58,578 nt of DNA from an uncultured Tropicimonas sp. GTDB taxonomy: Bacteria > Pseudomonadota > Alphaproteobacteria > Rhodobacterales > Rhodobacteraceae. The stretch covers positions 1 to 58,578 of the forward strand of contig CANLZY010000031.1 of the NCBI GenBank assembly GCA_947495685.1, read 5' to 3'. Below the pieces are notes generated by a model, which had not been told where the DNA came from, searched no databases, and worked only from the letters and a program-made list of their open reading frames with translations. This document shows positions 11,002-20,057 of the stretch, one piece after another (within the stretch, counting starts at the first letter, position 1; every line of letters starts with the position of its first letter). A program made the position numbers and the translations under genes.

Positions 11002-11677
11002 GGCCCGCCGCGCGAGTGGCCGGGTCGTGACCATCGGGATTGCCGGGATCGTCGCCATCCTGGCTGTCGCGGCCGGCCTGCTGTTCCTGAACTTGCCGGA
11101 CGCCGGTGCGTTCAATGCGCGGGTGGAGCGGATCTTTGTCGAGAACGATTCCCTGACCTCGAATGCCGAGATCAAGCTGCTGGAGATCCTCGCGGAAAGC
11201 GGCACATCGTTTTCCGACGTCCTGCAGAGCTATCGCCAGATCATCTTCATCCTGCTGGTCTTTGCCGCCGCGTTGCTGATCGCGGCGCTGGTCCTGCTGG
11301 TGATGGTCGTGGCGCTGAACCGTCGGATGGGGGAGATCCAGCGTCAGGGTATCCAGGTGACGGACCTGATCATCAGCCGCGAGGAACGCCTGGTGTTGCT
11401 GAACAACATGGAATTCAAGCTGACCGAGGCCGCCATCGAAACCCTTGCGGTGCTGGCCGAGGCCCGGATGGACGAAGACGTGCTGACTGGTGCCGAGCTG
11501 GAGGCGGTCATTCAAGGCAAGCGGGCCGAGGATTGCGAGGAGGCCGCGGGCGCGACCCGCATCAAGCGCCTGCGGGATTCGCTGGGCAATCAGATGGTCA
11601 GCGAACTGCTGGTCCGGAACATCGCCCGGCGGGGCTATGTGCTGGCCATCAACAAGGATGTGATCCGGATGATCTGA
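10973..11677 (+). CDS. Membrane protein with C-terminal OmpR-like winged-helix domain
   Basis: A 234-residue protein with two transmembrane segments (about 18-40 and 90-115) enclosing a short periplasmic loop. The cytoplasmic C-terminal part (about 145-230) resembles an OmpR/PhoB-type winged helix: it begins FKLTEAAIETLAVLAEA, continues with LTGAELEAVIQGK, then RIKRLRDSLG, and ends RRGYVLAIN, in the order in which those elements occur in response-regulator effector domains. This suggests a membrane-anchored DNA-binding protein, in the broad style of ToxR or CadC but with the domain at the opposite end. The GTG start has AAAGGAAAGA upstream and overlaps the preceding gene. The function is unknown, and the winged helix could serve protein contacts instead. 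Confidence 0.8.
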   Translation: MPVSSISVTEARRASGRVVTIGIAGIVAILAVAAGLLFLNLPDAGAFNARVERIFVENDSLTSNAEIKLLEILAESGTSFSDVLQSYRQIIFILLVFAAALLIAALVLLVMVVALNRRMGEIQRQGIQVTDLIISREERLVLLNNMEFKLTEAAIETLAVLAEARMDEDVLTGAELEAVIQGKRAEDCEEAAGATRIKRLRDSLGNQMVSELLVRNIARRGYVLAINKDVIRMI

Positions 11678-11680
11678 CCG

Positions 11681-12439
11681 TCAGGCCAGCACAACCTCGG
11701 TGCCCCAGTCGCGACACATGCGGTCCAGCGACAAGGTCAGGGCCAGATCGGTGAAAAACGTGTCGATCTGGCCGAGCGATCCGATCCGGGCCGGCGCGGT
11801 GCGCTGGAACTTCGAGTGATCTGCCACGAGGAAGCTCTTGCGCGCCTGGCGCAGGATCGTTTGCGAGACCGAAACTTCCTGCATGTCGAAATCCAGCAGA
11901 TCTCCGTCATGATCCAGCGCCGAGCACCCGATTACGGCGACGTCGACCTTGAACTGTTCGATCAGCTCGGTCGTCATGGAGCCGGTCAGGCCACCGTCAG
12001 ACCGTCGCAGCATGCCGCCGGCAAGCATGATGTCGATCTCGGGGTTGGCGACAAGGATATTGGCAACGTTGATGTTGTTGGTGATCACCATCAAGTTGCG
12101 GTGTTGCAGCAGCGCGCGGGCGACGGCCTCGGTGCTGGTGCCGATGTTCAGGAACACCGAACAATCGTTGGGGATGTCCGCGGCACATCGCTGGGCTATG
12201 GCGGCCTTGGCGTCGGGATTAAGGTCGCGCCGATCCTCGTAACCGATGTTCGTGACCCCTGAGGGCATCATTGCCCCGCCGTGCACACGTTCCAACTGGC
12301 CGGATTCGGCCAATTCCGTCAGGTCGCGGCGGATGGTCTGCGGCGTCACGCCAAAGCGTGCCACGAGGTCTTCGACGGTGACCTTGCCCTGTTGCCGAGC
12401 GAGGTCGAGGATGTCGGTTTGTCTGAAACTCTGAGCCAT
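11681..12439 (-). CDS. glpR: DeoR-family repressor, probably GlpR for glycerol-3-phosphate genes
   Basis: A 252-residue DeoR-family regulator. Residues 1-60 hold the DeoR helix-turn-helix (VTVEDLVARFGVTPQTIRRD), followed by the sugar-phosphate-binding DeoR C-terminal domain with LNIGTSTEAVA and LLAGGMLRR-like motifs. The effector in GlpR proteins is glycerol-3-phosphate or glycerol. The gene is divergent from glpD, which is the main reason for the name. The start ATG at 12439 matches the usual N-terminus; a longer upstream frame would read into glpD. Candidate operators lie between the two genes. Confidence 0.85.
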   Translation of the reverse strand: MAQSFRQTDILDLARQQGKVTVEDLVARFGVTPQTIRRDLTELAESGQLERVHGGAMMPSGVTNIGYEDRRDLNPDAKAAIAQRCAADIPNDCSVFLNIGTSTEAVARALLQHRNLMVITNNINVANILVANPEIDIMLAGGMLRRSDGGLTGSMTTELIEQFKVDVAVIGCSALDHDGDLLDFDMQEVSVSQTILRQARKSFLVADHSKFQRTAPARIGSLGQIDTFFTDLALTLSLDRMCRDWGTEVVLA

Positions 12440-12531
12440 GGCGCGAAAATGTTCGATTTCACCCAAAAAGGGAAGATAAAAAATATTAGTTCCAGCTAAT
12501 GCGCGGGAATTGCCTGTAACTTTGTTCAAAA

Positions 12532-12547
12532 ACGAACGAAAACGAAC
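12532..12547. promoter_or_regulatory. Direct repeat ACGAAC in the glpR-glpD intergenic region
   Basis: ACGAAC occurs at 12532-12537 and again at 12542-12547, one helical turn apart, in the sequence AACGAACGAAAACGAACATT. It resembles GlpR-type operator elements (TTCG/CGAA-rich), read on either strand. The location between the divergent DeoR-family regulator and glpD supports a role in repression. Confidence 0.4.
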
Positions 12548-12581
12548 ATTCACAATTGACCGACTCACCTGAAACATGGTT

Positions 12582-12599
12582 CTTTCGAACAATCGAAAG
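12582..12599. promoter_or_regulatory. Perfect inverted repeat, candidate GlpR operator
   Basis: CTTTCGA (12582-12588) and TCGAAAG (12593-12599) form a perfect 7-bp inverted repeat with the spacer ACAA, 24 bp before the glpD start codon. The TTCG/CGAA arms are like those of known GlpR sites. It could be a repressor site placed over the glpD leader. Confidence 0.45.
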
Positions 12600-12623
12600 C
12601 ATGTGACCGGACCGGAGCCCGAA

Positions 12624-14222
12624 ATGACAGACGCCAGCGCACCCCGAGACGTCTTTGACCTGTTCGTCGTCGGAGGTGGAATCAACGGCTGTGGAATCGC
12701 CCGCGACGCTGCCGGGCGTGGGTTGAAGGTCGGATTGGCGGAAATGAACGACCTTGCGTCGGCAACCTCGTCATCTTCGACCAAACTGTTCCATGGCGGC
12801 CTTCGCTATCTGGAGTATTTCGAAGTGCGTCTGGTGCGCGAGGCCCTGATCGAGCGCGAGGTCCTGCTCAGGGCGATGCCGCACATCAGCTGGCCGATGC
12901 GCTTTGTCCTGCCGTATCACGCCGACATGCGCTTTGACGGGCAAACGCCCGCATCTAAATTGCTGAGCTGGACCATGCCCTGGACCAAGGGACGTCGTCC
13001 GGCGTGGATGATCCGGGCCGGGCTGTTCATGTACGACACTCTCGGCGGGCGGAAGATCCTGCCCGGAACGACCTCCGTCGACCTTCGGACAGATCCGGTT
13101 GGCGCCCCTATCAACGACAAGTTCCAAACGGCCTACGAATACTCTGATTGCTGGATAGAGGATTCGCGACTGGTGGTTCTGAACGCCCGCGACGCCGAGG
13201 CCCGTGGCGCGCAGATCATGACCCGAACCCGCGTCTCCAAGGCGGAGCGTTTGGGCGACGTCTGGGTCATCACCTTGAGCGACACCGAAACCGGCGCCGA
13301 ACGCCAGGTCCAGGCCTCGATGCTGGTGAACGCGGCTGGCCCATGGGTCAAAGACGTGATCGACGGCGTGGCCCACGTGGACACCGCCGAAAGCGTGCGG
13401 TTGGTGCGGGGCAGTCACATCGTCACCCGCAAGCTGTTTGACCACGACAAATGCTATTTCTTTCAGGGCGCCGATGGACGGATCATCTTTGCCATCCCCT
13501 ATGAGACCGATTTTACCCTGATCGGAACGACCGATCAGGAACACGACACGGCGGATCACAAACCGGTCTGCACCCCGGAAGAACAGCAATACCTGATCGA
13601 CCTCGCGTCGGGGTATTTCAAGCAGCCCATCACCAACGAAGATGTGGTCTGGACCTATTCGGGCGTGCGGCCACTGTATGATGACGGTGCAAAGTCGGCG
13701 ACCGCCGCGACCCGAGACTATGTTCTGAGTGTGAACAAGGCCGGCGGCGCGCCGTTGCTGAACGTCTTTGGCGGAAAGATCACGACCTATCGCAAGCTGG
13801 CCGAGGCCGCGATGGAGAAGATCGCGGCGAGCATTCCGGGCGCGACGGGAGAGTGGACGGCGGGCGTGCCGCTGCCGGGCGGCGATTTCCCGGTGGATGG
13901 GGTCAATGACCTGATCGCGCGGACCCGCGCTGACTATCCGTTTGTCGACGGGCCTTGGGCGCGACGACTGGTACGTGCCTATGGAACCGAGGTCCCACAG
14001 GTTCTGGGCGATGCCACCGATGTATCGGACCTTGGGATGCTGTTTGGGTCGAACCTGACAGCGCGCGAGGTCGAATGGCTGATGGATCGGGAGTATGCCC
14101 AAACCGCCGAAGACGTGCTGTGGCGGCGCTCCAAGCTTGGCCTGAGGCTGAGCACGGAGGAGGCTGCGGCGCTGGAGACCTGGATGGGGCAACGCCGCGA
14201 CGTCCGGACGACGACCGCGTGA
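12624..14222 (+). CDS. glpD: Aerobic glycerol-3-phosphate dehydrogenase
   Basis: A 532-residue FAD enzyme of the inner-membrane surface that oxidises sn-glycerol-3-phosphate to dihydroxyacetone phosphate and feeds electrons to ubiquinone. The N-terminal dinucleotide fold (FVVGGGINGCGIARDAAGRG), the SSSTKLFHGGLRYLE motif and the C-terminal domain typical of GlpD are all present at normal length. I chose ATG 12624 (GGAG 7 nt upstream) rather than an in-frame ATG 48 bp earlier, because GlpD proteins begin just before the FAD-binding strand. It is followed by glpK after 116 bp. Confidence 0.95.
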   Translation: MTDASAPRDVFDLFVVGGGINGCGIARDAAGRGLKVGLAEMNDLASATSSSSTKLFHGGLRYLEYFEVRLVREALIEREVLLRAMPHISWPMRFVLPYHADMRFDGQTPASKLLSWTMPWTKGRRPAWMIRAGLFMYDTLGGRKILPGTTSVDLRTDPVGAPINDKFQTAYEYSDCWIEDSRLVVLNARDAEARGAQIMTRTRVSKAERLGDVWVITLSDTETGAERQVQASMLVNAAGPWVKDVIDGVAHVDTAESVRLVRGSHIVTRKLFDHDKCYFFQGADGRIIFAIPYETDFTLIGTTDQEHDTADHKPVCTPEEQQYLIDLASGYFKQPITNEDVVWTYSGVRPLYDDGAKSATAATRDYVLSVNKAGGAPLLNVFGGKITTYRKLAEAAMEKIAASIPGATGEWTAGVPLPGGDFPVDGVNDLIARTRADYPFVDGPWARRLVRAYGTEVPQVLGDATDVSDLGMLFGSNLTAREVEWLMDREYAQTAEDVLWRRSKLGLRLSTEEAAALETWMGQRRDVRTTTA

Positions 14223-14338
14223 CGGGGGATGGCGCAAGGCTCTTTTCGGGCGACGCAGGACGTGCCACCTTCGCCAGACCACTGAATGCGCGCCACCCCG
14301 CAGGATGGCGCTGAACTCGACCACGACAGGGCAGACAA

Positions 14339-15826
14339 ATGACCCACATCCTTGCCATCGACCAAGGCACCACTTCAAGTCGCGCGATCCTCTTCAATCG
14401 AGAGATGCGCATCGTCGCAAGTTGCCAGGAGGAGTTCCCGCAGCATTTTCCGGCATCGGGATGGGTCGAACACGATCCTGCCGACATCTGGAACACGGTG
14501 GTCCGCACTTGCCGGGAGGTCATCGAGCAGGGAGCCCGCAAGGCATCCGATGTGGTGGCGATCGGCATCACCAACCAGCGGGAAACCACGCTTGTCTGGG
14601 ACAGGGCCACCGGAGAGACGATTCACAACGCGATTGTCTGGCAGGATCGTCGCACCGCCGAAACCTGCGAGACACTGCGCGCAGCTGGGCACGAGGCCAT
14701 GGTGACGGAAAAGACCGGCCTGTTGCTGGACCCTTATTTCTCGGGGACCAAGCTGAAATGGTTGCTGGACAATGTCGCGGGGGCCCGGGCCCGGGCTGAT
14801 GCCGGCGAACTGCTGTTCGGGACGGTGGATTGTTATCTGATCTGGAAGCTGACCGGTGGCAAGGTTCATGCCACCGATGCAACCAATGCTGCGCGCACCC
14901 TGATGTACGACATTCACAAGGGTGGGTGGAGTCGCTCCATTTGCGCCCTGCTGGATATCCCGCTCGCCATGCTGCCCGACGTGCGCGATTGCGCCGCCGA
15001 TTTTGGCGAGACCGACCCGGAGTTGTTCGGCGAGGCGATCCCGATCCTGGGGGTTGCGGGTGATCAACAGGCCGCCACGATCGGGCAGGCCTGTTTCGAG
15101 CCGGGCATGATGAAGTCCACCTATGGCACCGGGTGCTTTGCACTGTTGAACACCGGCGACCGCGCTGTGACCTCCCAAAACCGGTTGCTGACGACGATTG
15201 CCTACCAGTTTGGCGGCAAGCCGACCTATGCACTGGAAGGTTCGATCTTTATCGCCGGTGCCGTGGTGCAGTGGCTGCGGGACGGGCTGAAGATCATCAA
15301 GGCCGCGCCCGAAACCCAGCCGTTGGCCGAATCTGCCGATCCCACGCAGAACGTGATTCTTGTCCCGGCCTTCACCGGTCTGGGCGCGCCGTACTGGAAT
15401 GCCGAATGCCGGGGGGCGATCTTTGGCCTGACGCGCAATTCCGGCCCGGCCGAACTGGCGCGGGCGGCATTGGAGAGCGTCGGCTTTCAGACCCGCGATC
15501 TCCTGGAGGCGATGCAGGCCGATTGGCCCGACCGTGATGCCTCTGCCGTACTGCGAGTTGATGGGGGCATGACGGCGAGCGACTGGGCTATGCAATTCCT
15601 GGCCGACATCATCGGTGCGCCGGTTGACCGGCCAGATATCCTGGAGACCACGGCGCTGGGGGCCGCGTGGCTGGCCGGCATGGAAGCAGGGCTTTACCCG
15701 TCACAAGACGAGTTTGCGAAGAGCTGGTCCCGGGACCATCGATTCGAGCCAGCACTGGATGACGGAACACGGGGCAGGAAATACGCGGCCTGGAAGCGGG
15801 CCGTTCAGGCAACCATGTCTGCGTAG
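14339..15826 (+). CDS. glpK: Glycerol kinase
   Basis: A 495-residue FGGY-family sugar kinase that phosphorylates glycerol with ATP to make the substrate for GlpD. It has the N-terminal phosphate-1 loop ([11 protein letters not shown]), the [11 protein letters not shown] and [13 protein letters not shown] motifs and the C-terminal [17 protein letters not shown] segment expected of GlpK. The length is normal. It lies downstream of glpD on the same strand and is probably coregulated by the DeoR-type repressor. No glycerol facilitator gene is in the window. The gene is convergent with the sugar epimerase at 15844. Confidence 0.96.
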   Translation: MTHILAIDQGTTSSRAILFNREMRIVASCQEEFPQHFPASGWVEHDPADIWNTVVRTCREVIEQGARKASDVVAIGITNQRETTLVWDRATGETIHNAIVWQDRRTAETCETLRAAGHEAMVTEKTGLLLDPYFSGTKLKWLLDNVAGARARADAGELLFGTVDCYLIWKLTGGKVHATDATNAARTLMYDIHKGGWSRSICALLDIPLAMLPDVRDCAADFGETDPELFGEAIPILGVAGDQQAATIGQACFEPGMMKSTYGTGCFALLNTGDRAVTSQNRLLTTIAYQFGGKPTYALEGSIFIAGAVVQWLRDGLKIIKAAPETQPLAESADPTQNVILVPAFTGLGAPYWNAECRGAIFGLTRNSGPAELARAALESVGFQTRDLLEAMQADWPDRDASAVLRVDGGMTASDWAMQFLADIIGAPVDRPDILETTALGAAWLAGMEAGLYPSQDEFAKSWSRDHRFEPALDDGTRGRKYAAWKRAVQATMSA

Positions 15827-15843
15827 GTCGCCGCAACCGCCTG

Positions 15844-16800
15844 TCAGGATCCGGTGGCGCGATGGGTTTCGTGTTTGAGCTCGGTGCCGGAAATCATCCG
15901 GGCGATGCCCTCTTCGATCGTCATGCAGGATCGGAAACCGATCAGCGCTTCGGCCTGGGATGGATCTCCGGTCGAATGCCGGATGTCGCCAAGGCGCGAT
16001 GGCCCGAAGGCGATCGGTATCTGCGATCCGACAAGTCGATTCACCAGGCGCGCCAGGTCGAGGATCGAGATGTTCTGCCCCGAACAGATGTTCACGACCG
16101 AGAATGTTCCCGGCGCAGCAGCCATCGCTGTGGTCATCGCCGACATCAACGCCACTGAGACTTCGTCCACATGGATGAAGTCGCGGGTCTGTCCGCCATC
16201 ACCGTTTACCGTGAGTGGCGCCCCTTGGCGGGCACCCTGAACGAATCGTGTCAGCACACCGGAATATGGCGAGGTCGCGGACTGGCCCTCCCCAAAGATG
16301 TTGAAGGGGCGAACGGCGATGCCGCGGGCCCCCCACAAGGACGTGGCTTCCTGAAGGTGCCGTTCGCTGCCCAACTTGTCGATGGCGTAGGACGAGATCG
16401 GGGCTGGCACCGAGGCTTCGCCAACAGGCAGGTCCGATTGTTCGCCGTAGACCGCCGCCGACGAGGTAAAGACAACCGGCAGGTCGCCAGTGGCCTCCAG
16501 CAGCGTGACCGTTCCCTGAAGGTTGGTCCGGCTGGCCTCCGCGCGATGATTGGTGCACATCTCGACCGATGAAATCGCGGCGAGGTGGAACACGCCGGAC
16601 ACCTCTCTCAGGGCACGATCGATGGCGCGCCTGTCGCAAATATCGCCCGTGATCAGTTCCACCCCGTCAGGAAGACGCGACGCGTCGCCCGAAGACAGGT
16701 TGTCCAGCACCACCACGTCGGCGCCGCTTTCCACCAACAGGCGGCACAGTGACGACCCGACGAAACCGCAGCCGCCGGTAACCAGAAGGCGTTTGGTCAT
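15844..16800 (-). CDS. NAD-dependent nucleotide-sugar epimerase/dehydratase
   Basis: A 318-residue extended short-chain dehydrogenase. The NAD-binding motif TGGCGFVGSS is at 8-17, the catalytic serine region FTSSAAVYG at 111-119 and the YxxxK pair at Y138/K142. It looks like a UDP-glucose/UDP-N-acetylglucosamine 4-epimerase-like enzyme or a related sugar dehydratase; the exact sugar cannot be read. It lies 10 bp downstream of the capsule exporter ATPase gene and ends a three-gene leftward operon (kpsE-like, kpsT-like, epimerase), which ties it to polysaccharide precursor synthesis. Confidence 0.88.
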   Translation of the reverse strand: MTKRLLVTGGCGFVGSSLCRLLVESGADVVVLDNLSSGDASRLPDGVELITGDICDRRAIDRALREVSGVFHLAAISSVEMCTNHRAEASRTNLQGTVTLLEATGDLPVVFTSSAAVYGEQSDLPVGEASVPAPISSYAIDKLGSERHLQEATSLWGARGIAVRPFNIFGEGQSATSPYSGVLTRFVQGARQGAPLTVNGDGGQTRDFIHVDEVSVALMSAMTTAMAAAPGTFSVVNICSGQNISILDLARLVNRLVGSQIPIAFGPSRLGDIRHSTGDPSQAEALIGFRSCMTIEEGIARMISGTELKHETHRATGS

Positions 16801-16810
16801 GTCCAGTTCC

Positions 16811-17491
16811 TCACACGTCGTCCTCTTCGTCTTCAGAGCTGTTCATGTTGTACTCGTGGTGCGCGATCGCATCCGCTATCTTGTCGTAGTACACCAGCTT
16901 GCCATTCTCCAGAACCGCTCCGGATGTGCAAATTTGGCGCAGGAGCTTGAGACCGTGGCTGACAACGATAGCACTGCTGTTGTTCATCCGGTCGAGAAAA
17001 TACAAACGGCTCTTTTCGCGAAAGGCCGCGTCCCCGACCGAGGTGCTTTCATCCACCAGGTAGGTGTCGAAATGCACGCCCATGGACAGCCCAAAGGCCA
17101 GGCGGGATCGCATGCCCGAGGAATATGTCCGGACCGGCATGTGAAAATGGTCACCCAGTTCAGCGAACTGAGCGACGAATTCCAGCAATTCGTCTGTATC
17201 GATGCCGTAGACCCGCGCGATGAAGCGGACGTTCTGAGCGCCCGTCAGCTCGCCGTGAAAGCTGCCGGCAAACCCGACCGGCCAGGAGATCGTGCCATCC
17301 GAGCTCACCACACCGTGATCGGGTTCCATGGTGCCGGCGATGATCTTCATCAGGCTCGATTTGCCCGCGCCGTTGCGTCCCACAAGGCCGACGCTCTCGC
17401 CGGTGGGGAAAACCACGTTCAGATCGTCGAGCACCACCTTGCGGTGCCCGGCGGCGTTGAACGTCTTTGTGATATTGGTCAATCGTATCAC
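16811..17491 (-). CDS. kpsT: Capsular polysaccharide ABC exporter ATP-binding protein (KpsT/Wzt type)
   Basis: A 226-residue ATPase. The Walker A motif GRNGAGKS is at 38-45, the signature YSSGMRSR at 123-130 and the Walker B FDTYLVDE at 141-148, the last with the D-E-x-T-S-V-G-D pattern typical of KpsT/Wzt. It lacks the long C-terminal carbohydrate-binding domain of O-antigen Wzt proteins, so it is the short KpsT form, which is not coupled to terminal-modification recognition. It pairs with the permease at 19191-19994 and with the periplasm-spanning protein encoded just upstream (12-bp gap). Confidence 0.93.
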   Translation of the reverse strand: MIRLTNITKTFNAAGHRKVVLDDLNVVFPTGESVGLVGRNGAGKSSLMKIIAGTMEPDHGVVSSDGTISWPVGFAGSFHGELTGAQNVRFIARVYGIDTDELLEFVAQFAELGDHFHMPVRTYSSGMRSRLAFGLSMGVHFDTYLVDESTSVGDAAFREKSRLYFLDRMNNSSAIVVSHGLKLLRQICTSGAVLENGKLVYYDKIADAIAHHEYNMNSSEDEEDDV

Positions 17492-17502
17492 GGTGACAGG
17501 CC

Positions 17503-19125
17503 CTAACGACGGTCCCGGACGCTGTAATAAATCAGGGCCCCGATTGCCCAGACGGCAAAGGCGAACAAGCTGAACACGCCGAGGATGATATCTCGTTGCG
17601 GATATTCAGAGCTTTGCGCCAGTGTCGGCTCGGCATAGGCGGCCAGGTATCTGGTTTTGCGCTGCGCTTCGGCCAAGGCCGCGTCGAAATTGGCGAGCGC
17701 CGACAGGTAGGATGTCTCTGCGAATTGACGGTCCACGGTGAGGATCTCGTATTCTCCGACGAGCGAAGCATAGGCGCGACCACTGGCACCGGTTTCACCA
17801 ATTCCGAACTTCTTGCGTTCCTCGGCAATTCGATTCTCGATCACGTCGATCCGTTGTTCGGCCTGTCTCAGGCGCGGATCGCCCTCACGGGTGTTGTCCA
17901 TCAGCAAGTCGAGTTCGATCAACGCCTCGGCCAATTGCGCCTGCAGGTTGGTCAACAGCCCCATCTGGCCCTGGATATCGATGTTCGGGTCGACGATCTG
18001 GGTGCGCGCGCGGAAGTCGGTCAGCGCGTTGCGAGCCGTTCGAAGACGTTCCTTTGCCACTTCCAGCTCGTTGCGGGCTGCTGCCGTGACATCGTCGCGG
18101 GCGACCGTGGTCAACCCGTTGATCATCGAGGAGCTTTCCTCGAAGATCGCTCGCGAAATTGCCTGTGCGTCGTCAGGGGTGAAGGCCAGAGATCGCGTCT
18201 CGATCAGTCCGGTGCCCCCGTCGTAGTAGATGGTGATCATACGCTTCCAGTAGCTGACAAGCTTTTCGATCGGCGCATCGGGCTCGATGGTAAAGACCGG
18301 ATCGTTGTCGGGCTTTGAGAACATCGTGCGCAGGTCAAGCTTCTGGTCGATGCTTTCCACCAGGCCCTGGCTCTGAATGAATTCGTACAGAACGTCGGTG
18401 TCCGAGGTATTTCCCGACCCGAAATCGACGATCCCGCTGATGGCCTCGGCGGCACTGGCGGTCTCTTCCTTGCGGACGGAGAACCCCATGACCGATGCGT
18501 ATTGATCGGCCGCCCGTTCGTACAGATACCAGCCTGCGACCGCCACCGGCGCAACGACAAACAGGAAGAAGCTGACAACGATCCCGATGTGACGACCCTT
18601 GCGTCGAGCCGCCGAGGCGGTTGGCAGTACCTCGATGGGCGGAGCGCCGGGCCTGGGGGGCGAGACGTTCAGCTTGTTCTTCTTGCCCCCGCCCTTGTTT
18701 CGGTTGCCCCTGTTATTTTTGTTGCCCCGATTTCCACTATTATCGTTGTTCTGACGGTTTCTGGCCGGAAGCTTGGTGCCACGTGTCGTCATGGCGCCGG
18801 CATCGCCGTCAGGCCCAGTCTTGGTCGGCAGATTGGAGCGCAGATGCGGGCGCCGTCGACCGTCAGCATTGCGTCGGTCCTTGCCCTCCGAGGGTGATCC
18901 GTCATCTGGTTCGTTCGTTATTCCTGCGCCTTTCGCATCCGGCGCGGATGGATCGGCGACGAGTCGCTCCGTCGGACCTTCAGGCGAGCCGGAATCGGCC
19001 ACAGGCGCCGATGTGGGCACTTCCTGCAGTTCCGGTGATGTATCAGATTGGCGGTGTTCGGCCTTGATGGGCCGGACGACAGTTGTTTTCTTCACGGTTC
19101 GTTCCTGCAAACCCAACAAAGTCAT
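17503..19125 (-). CDS. kpsE: KpsE-type capsule export inner-membrane protein with long disordered N-terminus
   Basis: A 540-residue polysaccharide co-polymerase-like protein. The last ~360 residues are the usual KpsE/BexC body: a transmembrane helix at about 180-200, a long periplasmic part rich in coiled coil (around EERKKFG and preceding heptads), and a C-terminal helix [20 protein letters not shown]. It should link the ABC exporter to the outer-membrane Wza-type channel. The first ~175 residues are unusual: low complexity, Pro/Ser/Asp-rich and then Asn/Gly/Arg/Lys-rich (about 122-152), predicted disordered and cytoplasmic. ATG 19125 is preferred over GTG 19140 because AGGAAG lies 6 nt upstream. 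It is divergent from the permease, with only 65 bp between. Confidence 0.88.
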   Translation of the reverse strand: MTLLGLQERTVKKTTVVRPIKAEHRQSDTSPELQEVPTSAPVADSGSPEGPTERLVADPSAPDAKGAGITNEPDDGSPSEGKDRRNADGRRRPHLRSNLPTKTGPDGDAGAMTTRGTKLPARNRQNNDNSGNRGNKNNRGNRNKGGGKKNKLNVSPPRPGAPPIEVLPTASAARRKGRHIGIVVSFFLFVVAPVAVAGWYLYERAADQYASVMGFSVRKEETASAAEAISGIVDFGSGNTSDTDVLYEFIQSQGLVESIDQKLDLRTMFSKPDNDPVFTIEPDAPIEKLVSYWKRMITIYYDGGTGLIETRSLAFTPDDAQAISRAIFEESSSMINGLTTVARDDVTAAARNELEVAKERLRTARNALTDFRARTQIVDPNIDIQGQMGLLTNLQAQLAEALIELDLLMDNTREGDPRLRQAEQRIDVIENRIAEERKKFGIGETGASGRAYASLVGEYEILTVDRQFAETSYLSALANFDAALAEAQRKTRYLAAYAEPTLAQSSEYPQRDIILGVFSLFAFAVWAIGALIYYSVRDRR

Positions 19126-19190
19126 GGAAGACTTCCTCACCTTCCTACATATTCCCGCCGAAGTAATCCAGCCTCACGGGTTCATAGCCT

Positions 19191-19994
19191 ATGACCGAAA
19201 TCATCGAACCTGCATCTCGACCGCGGTCTCACAAGAGCGCCAGAACGATTCTTGCCCTGATCCTGCGCGAAATGCAGACGACCTACGGGCGCAGCCCTGG
19301 TGGTTACCTTTGGGCAATTCTAGAGCCGGTCGGGGCCATCGCGGTGTTTACCACCGTCATCGCGATCGGCCTGAAGGTGCGCAACCCAGGACTGGGCTCA
19401 AACTTTGCTCTGTTTTACGCGACGGGCTTCATGCCATTCACCCTTACAATGGCGATGTCGAACAAGATCGCGAACTCGCTGAAGTTCTCTCGACCGCTGC
19501 TGTTCTATCCCGGCGTGCAGTTCACAGATGCCATCATCGCGCGCTTCCTGCTTACCTTCCTGACCAGTACGCTGGTCTTTTTCATCATCATGGCAGGCAC
19601 CCATATCGTATTTGACCTGTCCACCATTCGGGATGTCCCCGCGATTGTCATGGCCTGGTTGATGGCCGGATTGTTCGGTCTGGGCCTTGGAACGATGAAT
19701 TGTTTCCTGTTCTCAGTCGCGCCGCTCTGGGAATCGGCTTACTCAATGCTGACCCGACCACTGTTGCTGCTGTCCTGTGTCCTGTACATTTTCGAGGACG
19801 TGCCGTCACAATACCAGGATGTTGTCTGGCTGAACCCATTGGTGCACATCACAGGCCTGATGCGGGTCGGGTTCTATGCCACTTACGACGGCACCTACGT
19901 TTCGGTCATCTATGTCATGGCGCTGTCGGTGTCGCTCCTCTTCTTTGGGCTGTTGTTCTTGCAACGTTTCCACAGCCAGATCCTGAACCGATAA
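19191..19994 (+). CDS. kpsM: Capsular polysaccharide ABC exporter permease (KpsM/Wzm type)
   Basis: A 267-residue ABC-2 family inner-membrane protein with about six transmembrane helices. The N-terminal amphipathic segment ILALILREMQTTYGRSPGGY and the following LWAILEPVGAIAVFTTV are characteristic of KpsM/Wzm. It forms the translocation path with the ATPase at 16811-17491, although the two are on opposite strands and share a 65-bp divergent promoter region through the kpsE-like gene. It heads the rightward glycosyltransferase block. Confidence 0.92.
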   Translation: MTEIIEPASRPRSHKSARTILALILREMQTTYGRSPGGYLWAILEPVGAIAVFTTVIAIGLKVRNPGLGSNFALFYATGFMPFTLTMAMSNKIANSLKFSRPLLFYPGVQFTDAIIARFLLTFLTSTLVFFIIMAGTHIVFDLSTIRDVPAIVMAWLMAGLFGLGLGTMNCFLFSVAPLWESAYSMLTRPLLLLSCVLYIFEDVPSQYQDVVWLNPLVHITGLMRVGFYATYDGTYVSVIYVMALSVSLLFFGLLFLQRFHSQILNR

Positions 19995-20057
19995 CCACAG
20001 GTGATCCGAATGGCGTTGGACGGTGTTCCTGCGCCAAGAAACGACCGGAAGGCAACG

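Noticed and set aside
10528-11205. N-terminal extension of the secreted protein at 9985-10527 up to 11205
   Set aside because: The extension is antisense to two plus-strand genes, while the internal ATG 10527 has AGGAG and a clear signal peptide.
12771-14378. 535-codon open frame on the minus strand across glpD
   Set aside because: Antisense to a full-length glpD; the translated sequence has no family features.
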